The notes below the pieces were generated by a model. That model had not been told where the DNA came from and made no database searches. It saw nothing but the letters and a program-made list of their open reading frames with translations. From contig JAZNJH010000050.1 of NCBI GenBank assembly GCA_045577925.1, positions 1 to 47,208 on the forward strand: a stretch of DNA of 47,208 nt. Direction: 5' to 3'. The position numbers and the translations under genes were made by a program. The stretch comes from UBA4717 sp045577925 (lineage in GTDB: Bacteria; Bacillota; Clostridia; Oscillospirales; CAG-272). Shown one piece after another: positions 7,786 through 15,754 of the stretch (position 1 is its first letter; every line of letters begins with the position of its first letter).

Positions 7786-8061
7786 TTACTTGTTTACTTT
7801 TGCCTTAAGTGTAGAGCCTGCTGAGAATGATACGTTCTTGGATGCAGGGATTGTCATAGCTGCGCCTGTCTGGGGGTTACGGCCCTGACGAGCTGCTCTT
7901 GCCTTTACGCCGAATGTGCCGAAGCCAACGAGCTGAACCTTATCGCCCTTTGCAAGTGCGCCTTCGATTGCTGCAAATACTGCATTAACTGCCTTTTCGC
8001 TTTCGCTCTTCTTGAGTCCTGATGCTGCTGCTACTGCTTCGATTAACTGTGTCTTGTTCAT
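7786..8061 (-). CDS. hup: HU-family nucleoid DNA-binding protein
   Basis: The 91 residues show the full HU/IHF fold: N-terminal helices (MNKTQLIEAVAAASGLKKSE), the VQLVGFGTFGVKAR strand-turn and the beta-arm with GRNPQTGAAMTIPASK, whose Pro intercalates into DNA. HU bends and compacts the chromosome. It has its own strong promoter, unlike the genes around it, consistent with high expression. The gene sits inserted in the mazG-rqcP interval, an arrangement seen in clostridia but not in Bacillus subtilis. Confidence 0.96.
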   Translation of the reverse strand: MNKTQLIEAVAAASGLKKSESEKAVNAVFAAIEGALAKGDKVQLVGFGTFGVKARAARQGRNPQTGAAMTIPASKNVSFSAGSTLKAKVNK

Positions 8062-8103
8062 GGATAAAACCTTCCTTATTAATATTTTTTATTTTTCTTT
8101 TGC

Positions 8104-8122
8104 TTTGATACTTACTATCAAA
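8104..8122. promoter_or_regulatory. Inverted repeat in the hup leader
   Basis: TTTGATA (8104-8110) and TATCAAA (8116-8122) form a seven-base dyad just downstream of the hup promoter. A related TTGATA dyad overlaps the -35. They may be operator sites; no cognate regulator can be named. Confidence 0.35.
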
Positions 8123-8140
8123 CGCAATATCGGTAATACC

Positions 8141-8169
8141 ATTATATCATCATTTTCCTTGAATATCAA
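8141..8169 (-). promoter_or_regulatory. Strong sigma-A promoter of hup
   Basis: On the minus strand TTGATA (8169-8164), a 17-base spacer and TATAAT (8146-8141), with an extended TGA before the -10. It also overlaps the dyad CCTTGAATATCAAGG (8157-8171). It is positioned about 80 bases before the hup start and will also drive rqcP and perhaps yabP, yabQ and divIC. Confidence 0.82.
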
Positions 8170-8219
8170 GGGGATTTTTCAATTTTTTTCGTTTTTTTAG
8201 ACGATTTTATGTTAATTTT

Positions 8220-8894
8220 TCATAATTTTTTGGCATTTTGTACCTCAAAAGTACATTTTTTGTCAAAAATCTCCTCAAGGTCTATTCCTTTCGCATTTGC
8301 CGCGCCACATAGGCTCATCAAAACGTCCGCAAATTCATCTGCTTCAAGCATGTCAAAAGCATCGTTTTCTTTGTATATACACACTCCTGCTTTTTTAGCC
8401 TTTTTCAATATTTTCTGAGCACGCATAAGCGACGGCAAGGTTCTGGATATCCCCTCAAGCTCCTCTTTTAAGTTCCTCTGCCCCTTCTCTTCTCTTTTGA
8501 TAGCGTCCCAGTTTTTCTTAACTTCACCTGCTGTGTCTGCGCTGATATCACCAAATACATGCGGATGCCTGCGAATAAGCTTTGTTGATATCCCGTTTAT
8601 TACATCATATATATCAAAGGTACTCTTTTCTTTTTCCATTTCAGCATGAAGAAGTATCTGGAGCATTACGTCGCCAAGTTCTTCCGATAGATGAACCGGG
8701 TCTGCATCGTCAATCGCCTCTATTACCTCATACGTTTCTTCAATAAAGTTTTTGCGTATACTTTCATGGTCCTGTTCCCTGTCCCACGGGCACCCTTCGG
8801 GCGAACGAAGCACGCTTACTATATCGCACAGGTCAGAAAACGTATAGTTTTCAAGACCCGACAATTTACTTTTCATTTCCTTTATATCATCCAT
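8220..8894 (-). CDS. mazG: MazG-family nucleoside triphosphate pyrophosphohydrolase
   Basis: This 224-residue enzyme hydrolyses NTPs/dNTPs to the monophosphate and pyrophosphate, probably cleaning the nucleotide pool. It contains one clear MazG domain: CPWDREQDHESIRKNFIEET (about 35-54) and the metal-binding EELGDVMLQILLHAEME segment (about 71-87, ExxD), followed by a second, weaker helical repeat in the C-terminal half. In Bacillus, YabN carries an extra N-terminal methylase-like domain; here that domain is absent. It starts two bases after the flippase stop codon, so translational coupling is likely. Confidence 0.92.
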   Translation of the reverse strand: MDDIKEMKSKLSGLENYTFSDLCDIVSVLRSPEGCPWDREQDHESIRKNFIEETYEVIEAIDDADPVHLSEELGDVMLQILLHAEMEKEKSTFDIYDVINGISTKLIRRHPHVFGDISADTAGEVKKNWDAIKREEKGQRNLKEELEGISRTLPSLMRAQKILKKAKKAGVCIYKENDAFDMLEADEFADVLMSLCGAANAKGIDLEEIFDKKCTFEVQNAKKL

Positions 8895-8896
8895 GT

Positions 8897-10504
8897 TTAT
8901 TTCACCGCTTTTATTTTCTTGAGAAGTGCATAAACCTTCTCTCCCTTAGGAAGTATCATTATGTCCTCTCTTGTAAGGCATCTCATTATAAGTACACTTG
9001 CAAAATACACTATAACAGCTGCAAATATAGCTGCCACCGTAGACAGTGTAAGCCCGAGCTTACCCGAAAGAATATGACTTGTTGCCATCGCCGCTATTCC
9101 GCACAAAGCGCCCGACACAAGCGGTTTCAGATAAACGTCACAGACGCTCGGTATCACCTTTGTATATTTTGCTACGTAGTACATGTTTATTATAACTATC
9201 GTAACGTAGCAAAGTAGCGTTCCAACAGGTGATCCGTAGCGGCCAAGCACGGGTATAAGCAGATAACTTGATATAAGCTTAACCGCAGAGCCTGCAAGCA
9301 TTGATACTATCGGCTTTTTCTCATAGCCGTTTGCCTGAAGTATTGCATTGGTTATCGCAAGGATACAAACGAAGAAAACAGACGGTGCAAGCGCTGTCAG
9401 CATTCCTGCTCCGTTATCAACGAGATGTCTGTCGAAAAAGAGGGCCAGTATCTGATAGGAAAGTACGCTCAGCCCGATAGCACACGGCATAGCAATAAGC
9501 GAGGTCAGTTTTATTGACGAGTGCATATATCTTTTTGCAACGTCATCCTCTTTTCTCGTTACAGCCGCGGTTATAAGCGGAACGACAGAATAAGTTATAG
9601 AATATATAAGTACCGGCGGCAAATTGAACATCGGCATTGCAAGCGACGTATAATTTCCGTATATCTTTATCGCTTCTGCATTCGTATATCCGTATGCCAT
9701 GAGTCTGTCTGTCATTATAAGCGTATCAAAAATATTGGTAAGGCTCATAACAGACGAGCTTATAGTAATCGGCACCGCTATTTTTATAAGCATTGCCGCA
9801 ATCTTAGAGTGTCCGAGTATCTCGTCATTATCGTCAAGCTTTGTGTATTCGTTGTTATATTTGTTCTCATTAAAGAAAAATTTAGTAAAGCATAAAAACA
9901 AGAACCCTGCAGCTATCCCTACCGCGATACCGAGAAGCGCGTACGCTGCAACCTCTGATATTTCCATGCCCAGAGAAAGAGTATATTTTGCGATTGAAAT
10001 TCCTATAAAAAGCTTCCCGCACGCCTCCATGATCTGCGAAACTGCCGTCGGGAACATTACCTGATATCCCTGAAAATATCCGCGGAGCGAGCTTGCAAGG
10101 CAGCTGAAGAACAGTGACGGTGCAATAGCCATTATGCATATTGCCGCTTCGGGTACTCGTATCAGGTTTGCAAGAGTCTGCGCTCCGAAGACCATCGCAA
10201 GTGTGCCTATAAGACCAATAGCAAAAAACAGTATAAGCACGGTGCGCAGTACGACCTTTATCTGCGCCGTATTGCCACGTGCCCTGTATTTGCTGACTAT
10301 CATTGAAACCGCAACCGAAAGGCCTGCCGTCGTGAGCATATAAAACCATGCGTATATCGTATACGCCGCGTTAAAGTAGCCCATACCCGTTTCGCCTATT
10401 AAATTGGTAAGCGGGATCTTGAAAAGCAGTCCAACTGCTTTAATTACGACGTTTGAAAGCGTCAGTAGCATCATTCCCGAAAAAAATCTTTTTTGTGAAG
10501 ACAT
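8897..10504 (-). CDS. Polysaccharide flippase, SpoVB/MurJ-like (MOP superfamily)
   Basis: The 535-residue protein has about 14 hydrophobic helices, beginning with FFSGMMLLTLSNVVIKAVGL, and the MVF/MATE-like pattern of the MOP superfamily (GLLFKIPLTNLIGETGMGYFN, GLSVAVSMIVSKYRARG). Members flip lipid-linked precursors such as lipid II. Its place immediately before mazG matches Bacillus yabM and the related spoVB, whose loss blocks cortex synthesis, so a spore cortex role is likely. A general cell-wall lipid II flippase is the alternative. It overlaps no neighbour and follows the nucleoside kinase gene by 35 bases. Confidence 0.88.
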   Translation of the reverse strand: MSSQKRFFSGMMLLTLSNVVIKAVGLLFKIPLTNLIGETGMGYFNAAYTIYAWFYMLTTAGLSVAVSMIVSKYRARGNTAQIKVVLRTVLILFFAIGLIGTLAMVFGAQTLANLIRVPEAAICIMAIAPSLFFSCLASSLRGYFQGYQVMFPTAVSQIMEACGKLFIGISIAKYTLSLGMEISEVAAYALLGIAVGIAAGFLFLCFTKFFFNENKYNNEYTKLDDNDEILGHSKIAAMLIKIAVPITISSSVMSLTNIFDTLIMTDRLMAYGYTNAEAIKIYGNYTSLAMPMFNLPPVLIYSITYSVVPLITAAVTRKEDDVAKRYMHSSIKLTSLIAMPCAIGLSVLSYQILALFFDRHLVDNGAGMLTALAPSVFFVCILAITNAILQANGYEKKPIVSMLAGSAVKLISSYLLIPVLGRYGSPVGTLLCYVTIVIINMYYVAKYTKVIPSVCDVYLKPLVSGALCGIAAMATSHILSGKLGLTLSTVAAIFAAVIVYFASVLIMRCLTREDIMILPKGEKVYALLKKIKAVK

Positions 10505-10518
10505 AGAAATTCCAATCT

Positions 10519-10538
10519 GCCGCGCCTGCGGCTTTTTT
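10519..10538 (+). terminator. Plus-strand intrinsic terminator within the minus-strand operon
   Basis: GCCGC-GCCT-GCGGC followed by six T on the plus strand. On the minus strand no U tract follows, so it would not stop the operon but could stop antisense transcripts. Confidence 0.45.
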
Positions 10539-10539
10539 A

Positions 10540-11430
10540 TTACGGTATAAACTCCCTGAAAAGCGAGTTTACAGGTACAAACGACGAATCCACCGATTGT
10601 ATATTTACAAATATCTTTTCAAGCTCTCTCGCTTTTTGAAAATGTACACTGTCTTTGTCTATCGATCTAAGAAGAGGCAGTACACGGTCCTTTATAACCG
10701 AGAGCTCATAGCCTAAAAGTGAATCGAGCTTTATATCGCAGGTATTTTCATACGGGAGAATGGAAACGTCTTCGTTTTTACACACGCTTTCCCATAAAGC
10801 AAGCGTAAACTGCGGTGTTGAGGATCGCTTTTTACAGTCGCGTACAAGCCTGCGCAAGAGCCTTACCGTTCTGGCATCTACGCGCATATCATCAAACACG
10901 GCATCGTTTGCCACACTAATATATATGCCAAGCGTATCGTTTTTATCAAAAAGGCACGAAACCTGAGGGTATACCGCCTGTATTCCCTCAAATATTATTA
11001 CTTCTCCACACTCCGGAGTATAAGTTCTGTATCCCGTTCTGTTTCCGCTTTTAAAATCAAATATCGGTATATCGGCGCTTCTGCCGTTTTCAAGCGCATC
11101 TACCGTTTCAGACAAAAGCGCAAGATCTATGGTATCAACCGAATCGTAGTCAAGAACCTTCTTTGAGTTAAGAACGTCTCTGTCAAAAAAGTAATCGTCT
11201 ATCGATACCACGCTCACTTTATGTCCTGACTTTTCAAGCTCGTGCGTTATTATATCCGAAGCCGTTGTCTTGCCCGAGCAGGTAGGACCGCTCAGGGTTA
11301 TAAATTTGAGATTTTCCTTGCTTTTTATCGTCTTTACGCAACTATCCATCTGCGAGCTGAAATTACTTTCACATTCATTTACGTATTGTTTTATATCTTC
11401 CTTGTTATCAAAGCGTATGCGTATATCCAA
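10540..11430 (-). CDS. Uridine kinase-like nucleoside/phosphoribulokinase-family kinase
   Basis: This 296-residue P-loop kinase has Walker A GPTCSGKTT (about residues 48-56), a VVSIDDYFFDR metal-binding segment (about 76-86), and IIFEGIQAVYP (about 148), the pattern of the uridine kinase/phosphoribulokinase family. It likely phosphorylates a nucleoside such as uridine. Many clostridial relatives carry an N-terminal TGS/threonyl-tRNA-synthetase-like region that makes them about 550 residues; that part is missing here. The start is TTG, chosen because GGAGG lies five bases upstream and no better ATG exists before the P-loop. Confidence 0.82.
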   Translation of the reverse strand: MDIRIRFDNKEDIKQYVNECESNFSSQMDSCVKTIKSKENLKFITLSGPTCSGKTTASDIITHELEKSGHKVSVVSIDDYFFDRDVLNSKKVLDYDSVDTIDLALLSETVDALENGRSADIPIFDFKSGNRTGYRTYTPECGEVIIFEGIQAVYPQVSCLFDKNDTLGIYISVANDAVFDDMRVDARTVRLLRRLVRDCKKRSSTPQFTLALWESVCKNEDVSILPYENTCDIKLDSLLGYELSVIKDRVLPLLRSIDKDSVHFQKARELEKIFVNIQSVDSSFVPVNSLFREFIP

Positions 11431-11464
11431 ATTTGCCTCCGTAACTATAAAACAAGTTTTTTTC

Positions 11465-12955
11465 TTATTTTGATAAAAAGAATTTGTCTATCTCCTCATT
11501 TATATTTCTTTCGTTTTCTTCTTCATCCATTCTCATATACTCATAGGGATATTTTGGCATGAACAGTCTCTTTATCTTCTTTTCGCCGTCTGGCAGATAT
11601 CCGACAAACTTAGAAACAGCGCCTGCTCCTACGGCAAATATAGTGTGGTTCTCTTCCATTATGAGAACGTTGTAAATGCCTGCGTGGCCCTCCACTGTAA
11701 AGCTTACGTTTTCAAGATTGCTTACGCTGTTTTTCTGCCTGTACATATAGTATGGCTTATATCCCGAGTTTTTAAGTCTGAGCTGAGAATAATCGACACT
11801 CTTTACCGTATCGTTCTGTCCTTTAGAGAAGATTCCTTCTTCATAACGTACCTGAGCGGACTTCTTGACGCAGAATGAGTGAACCGTTATATTCTCGGGC
11901 GCAAGGGCAATAACCGCATCGACTGATTTCGAAAAGCTCGGGTAGCTTTCTCCGGGCAGACCTGCTATGAGATCGCAGTTTATTGTTTTGATTCCAACCT
12001 TTCTTGCAATTTCAAAAGCATTAAAGAAATCTTCTGCCGTATGGTGTCTGCCTATATTTTCAAGTATATTATTATTCAGCGTCTGCGGATTGATACTGAT
12101 TCGTGTAACACCGTAGCGCTTTGCTATTTTAAGCTTTTCTTCGTCTATCGTATCGGGTCTGCCGGCTTCAAGCGTGTATTCCATAAGCTTTGTGGTATTA
12201 AAGCATCTTTTTATACACGAAAGAAGTTTTTCAAGTTCCTCTGCCGAAAGAACCGTGGGTGTTCCGCCGCCTATGTATATCGTAACAAGCTTCTTTTTTG
12301 CCCTTTTCATCTGAAGCGACGCACGCTCTATATCGCGGCATAATCTGTCAATATACTCGGGTATCATAGAAAGTAAGCGCTTGGTTGAATATGACACAAA
12401 GCTGCAGTACGTGCATCTTGTCGGGCAGAAAGGTATCGAAATATAGAGGCTGCAGGTGTTTTCATCAACGCTGTCAAGAATTTCGCGTTCATTCTGAGCA
12501 ACGTCAAGACAAAGTGTTGCCTTCTTGGGATTTACAAGATATTCGCGGCGAAGATAACGGCGCACCGCAAGAGGAGTTTTACCCGAGTCAAGCAATTCAA
12601 GAGCAAGCTTTGCCGGACGTATACCAACAAGCATACCCCACGCAGGCGTTATACCGAGAAGCTTTTCTCCGGCATAGTATACTGCACAGCCGAGAGCAAG
12701 CTTTGCCCCCTTTTCATCGCTGACCGGCGCCTTTATTTCATATTCGGATTCATGCTCTGCCTTTTTGCCACCCGCACTTATTTTTACCTTTGCCCTGATT
12801 ATATCACCCTCACGGTCTATATTATAATCAAGTACAGGCTCACCCTTTTGCATAGGCTGACTTTCGGAAAATTTCTCTCCGGGGAAGAATAGCATACAAA
12901 GCGACTGAACGTAATATCTGTTTACGCTTATTTTTCCGATACTGTTGATTTTCAT
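11465..12955 (-). CDS. hemZ: HemZ-type radical SAM coproporphyrinogen dehydrogenase-like protein
   Basis: This 496-residue radical SAM protein has the [4Fe-4S] motif CPTRCTYC (Cys177, Cys181, Cys184), a glycine-rich YIGGGTPTVLS segment (SAM binding) and TLEAGRPDTI. An N-terminal extension of about 165 residues before the radical SAM domain distinguishes HemZ from HemN/HemW. Bacillus HemZ is linked to oxygen-independent coproporphyrinogen III oxidation, but many clostridia keep it without a full heme pathway, so the substrate here is uncertain. The start ATG at 12955 is preferred to an upstream TTG because AAAGGA then has eight-base spacing. Conserved neighbourhood: relA-dtd-hemZ. Confidence 0.9.
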   Translation of the reverse strand: MKINSIGKISVNRYYVQSLCMLFFPGEKFSESQPMQKGEPVLDYNIDREGDIIRAKVKISAGGKKAEHESEYEIKAPVSDEKGAKLALGCAVYYAGEKLLGITPAWGMLVGIRPAKLALELLDSGKTPLAVRRYLRREYLVNPKKATLCLDVAQNEREILDSVDENTCSLYISIPFCPTRCTYCSFVSYSTKRLLSMIPEYIDRLCRDIERASLQMKRAKKKLVTIYIGGGTPTVLSAEELEKLLSCIKRCFNTTKLMEYTLEAGRPDTIDEEKLKIAKRYGVTRISINPQTLNNNILENIGRHHTAEDFFNAFEIARKVGIKTINCDLIAGLPGESYPSFSKSVDAVIALAPENITVHSFCVKKSAQVRYEEGIFSKGQNDTVKSVDYSQLRLKNSGYKPYYMYRQKNSVSNLENVSFTVEGHAGIYNVLIMEENHTIFAVGAGAVSKFVGYLPDGEKKIKRLFMPKYPYEYMRMDEEENERNINEEIDKFFLSK

Positions 12956-12998
12956 ATCCAAAATCCTTTATATTATAAAGATTTTTATTAGTCCATAA

Positions 12999-13451
12999 TT
13001 ATTTTCTCAGTACTTCGCTGTCGGCACATATAGTAACGGGGCCGTCGTTTACAATAGTAAGCTTCATATGCGCGCCAAAGCTTCCGCTTTCTACCTTTTT
13101 GACATGCTCTTTTGCATAAGCTATAAAATACTCGTAAAGCCTGCTTGCTTCATCAGGCTTTGCGCCCGCAAAATAGTCAGGTCTGTTTCCGTGCTTGTAA
13201 TTTGCATTGAGCGTAAAGTTTGAAACAACGAGCATTTCGCCGTCAACATCCTTTAAGGATAGGTTCATTTTCTCATTCTCGTCTTCAAATATGCGCATTT
13301 TTATTATTTTATCGCAAAGCAGGCGCACATCATTTTCCGTATCGCCCTGTGCAACACCGAGAAGTATCATCAGTCCGTGACTTATCTCGCCTATCGTGTC
13401 ATTATCAACTTCCACTTTGGCATTCATTACTCTTTGTATTACAGCTTTCAT
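12999..13451 (-). CDS. dtd: D-aminoacyl-tRNA deacylase
   Basis: The 150-residue protein hydrolyses D-amino acids (and mischarged Gly) from tRNA. It has MKAVIQRVMNAKVEVD at the N-terminus, the C-terminal NDGPVTI (Gly-cisPro motif) and the catalytic-pocket segment VVSNFTL (about residues 76-82). Most bacterial enzymes have SQFTL at that point; here Gln is replaced by Asn. Length is normal. The gene lies 18 bases after relA, a common pairing in Bacillota. Confidence 0.94.
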   Translation of the reverse strand: MKAVIQRVMNAKVEVDNDTIGEISHGLMILLGVAQGDTENDVRLLCDKIIKMRIFEDENEKMNLSLKDVDGEMLVVSNFTLNANYKHGNRPDYFAGAKPDEASRLYEYFIAYAKEHVKKVESGSFGAHMKLTIVNDGPVTICADSEVLRK

Positions 13452-13469
13452 AATTTACACCTCTGACAC

Positions 13470-15680
13470 TTAAGAACCGAAGCCGCGTCTTACGTCACTT
13501 ACTCCGTTTACCGCTTTAAGCCTGGAAACGATTGATTTTACGTGTTCAAGATTGCGGCATGCAATACTCAGGTTTATCACTACGTCTCCGTCCGCCTTTG
13601 TCTGATAATTTATAGATAACAGCGAAACCTTCATTTCGGCAAGTGCCGTAGAAACGTCGGCAAGAAGCGTCAGATTCTGAACGGCGTATATCTGTACGAA
13701 CGCATCATACGTCTGCCCTGCCTCTATCTGAGCCTGTGTATCCCAATGAGCATCAACAAATCTCTCATTATCTTCACCGCGTTCGATTGCATTTTTGATA
13801 TTGGGGCAATCGTGCTTGTGAATAGATATGCCGTATCCGCGGGTTATAAAACCTATAACCTGATCGCCCGGAAGAGGGTTACAGCATTTTGCAAATTTAA
13901 CGAGGCAGCCGCTCTGACCGTCTACAATTATACCGCCGCCCGATTTGTGTCTCTTCGTGGGCATCTGCGTTACGATCTGCTCGGGTGTTTTTACAACAGT
14001 ATGCACGGTAGGCAATACAATACGGTCGAACTCATCTTTAAGTCTGCCTGATATTTTGGATACCGAAAGTCCACCGTAACCTATGGTATTGCAAAGATCG
14101 TCTTCGCTCTTGATGCCCATTCGCGTTGCAACGTTTGTGAGTATCTCCGAGCGCTGTGCATCCGTGTATGCTCTGCCGTACTTTTTGAATTCCTTGTCGA
14201 TTTCAGCACGGCCGACAACAATATTTTCGCTCCTCTTTTCCTTTTTGAACCACTGTCTGATCTTCGTTCTCGCTTCGCTCGTTTTAACTATCTTCAGCCA
14301 GTCTCTGCTGGGTCCTTTTGACGAGGAGCTTGTCAGTATCTCAACGATCTCGCCGTTTTGCGGAATACTGTCTATTGGTGCAATAGCTCCGTTTATCTTG
14401 GCGCCGATCATCTTATTTCCGACAGCCGAGTGTATCGCATATGCAAAGTCGATAAGCGTTGCTCCCTGCGGAAGCACGATAACATCGCCCTTGGGGGTAA
14501 AGACGAAGGTCTCGTCATGGAAAATATCAATTTTAAGGGTGCTGAGAAACTCATCGGGATCCATTGTTTCATCGTTTGTTTCAATAAGCTTTGCAACCCA
14601 CTCAAGCTTGCGGTCAACCTCTTCCCTGCTCTTGATTCCGCCCGATTTATACTTCCAGTGCGCGGCGATACCGTACTCTGCTATCTGATGCATCTCGTGG
14701 GTTCTTATCTGAACCTCGAAGGGTATACCGTCGTGACCGATAACCGTGGTATGAAGCGAACGGTAAAGGTTGGGCTTAGGAGTTGATATATAGTCCTTGA
14801 ATCGACCGGGTATAGACTTGTATATCTCGTGCATTATACCGAGAACGGTATAGCATTCAAGCTCGGTGTCAACAATGATACGAAGCGCATAAAAGTCATA
14901 TATTTCGTCAAAGCTTTTGTTCTGGTTATACATTTTCTTATAGATACTGTAAACCGTTTTGACACGTCCCTCAAGGTTAAACTTGATATTATATTCGTTA
15001 AGCTTTGCCGATACGCTTTCACGGCATCTTTCAATAAAATCTCTGTTCTGACCGTATTTGCGGTCAATATCCCCGCTGACTTCCTCAAACCCGATCGGGT
15101 CAAGATAGGAAAGCGAAAGCCCCTCAAGCTCCTGCTTGATCTTCTGCATACCGAGTCTGTGCGCAAGCGGCGCAAAAACGTGCATCGTTTCAAGCGCGGT
15201 CTCACGTCTTTTCGCCTCGGGTTTTGCATCAAGAGTACGCATATTGTGAAGTCTGTCGCAAAGCTTGATAAATATCACGCGTATGTCCTTGGACATCGCT
15301 ATAAGCATTTTACGCAGATTTTCTATTTCCGCTTCTTCCTTGTCTGCAACGTTGAACTGTACGTCCTTTGTGAGACCGTCAACTAAAAGCGCAACCTCGC
15401 TTCCGTATTCTTTTTCAATAAAGTCAAGATTTGTTTTATCAGAGCAGTCCTCGACCGTGTCGTGTAAAAGTGCGGCACATACCGAGTCTGTATCAAGCTC
15501 AAGCCCTGCAAGTATCTCGGCAACAGCAATCGGGTGACTTATATACGGCTCACCGCTTACTCTGAACTGCCCTTCGTGCAATTCACTTGCATATCTGTAC
15601 GCCTTCTTTATCTTTTCAATATCATAGTTCTTGCCCGTTTTTTCAAGTGTGGCAAGAAGCGTCTCAATTTCTTTATACAT
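13470..15680 (-). CDS. relA: Bifunctional (p)ppGpp synthetase/hydrolase RelA/SpoT
   Basis: This 736-residue stringent-response enzyme (Rel) makes and degrades (p)ppGpp. The HD hydrolase domain is intact (SHPIAVAEIL, then ALLHDTVEDC, about residues 46-78). The synthetase domain follows (about 200-340, with RFKDYISTPKPNLYRSLHTT), then TGS (about 395-455, GDVIVLPQGATLIDFAYAIH), a Cys/His conserved segment (LVKFAKCCNPLPGDQVIGFI) and a C-terminal ACT domain. Length equals Bacillus Rel (734). Both active sites look functional. AAAGGA precedes the ATG. It sits between recJ and dtd, a widespread order. Confidence 0.96.
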   Translation of the reverse strand: MYKEIETLLATLEKTGKNYDIEKIKKAYRYASELHEGQFRVSGEPYISHPIAVAEILAGLELDTDSVCAALLHDTVEDCSDKTNLDFIEKEYGSEVALLVDGLTKDVQFNVADKEEAEIENLRKMLIAMSKDIRVIFIKLCDRLHNMRTLDAKPEAKRRETALETMHVFAPLAHRLGMQKIKQELEGLSLSYLDPIGFEEVSGDIDRKYGQNRDFIERCRESVSAKLNEYNIKFNLEGRVKTVYSIYKKMYNQNKSFDEIYDFYALRIIVDTELECYTVLGIMHEIYKSIPGRFKDYISTPKPNLYRSLHTTVIGHDGIPFEVQIRTHEMHQIAEYGIAAHWKYKSGGIKSREEVDRKLEWVAKLIETNDETMDPDEFLSTLKIDIFHDETFVFTPKGDVIVLPQGATLIDFAYAIHSAVGNKMIGAKINGAIAPIDSIPQNGEIVEILTSSSSKGPSRDWLKIVKTSEARTKIRQWFKKEKRSENIVVGRAEIDKEFKKYGRAYTDAQRSEILTNVATRMGIKSEDDLCNTIGYGGLSVSKISGRLKDEFDRIVLPTVHTVVKTPEQIVTQMPTKRHKSGGGIIVDGQSGCLVKFAKCCNPLPGDQVIGFITRGYGISIHKHDCPNIKNAIERGEDNERFVDAHWDTQAQIEAGQTYDAFVQIYAVQNLTLLADVSTALAEMKVSLLSINYQTKADGDVVINLSIACRNLEHVKSIVSRLKAVNGVSDVRRGFGS

Positions 15681-15754
15681 AGCTTTTCCTTTCGCGGGCA
15701 GACATCTCTGATTTCACGGAATATTTCCCGCGATCCCGCTTATTATACTTTATA

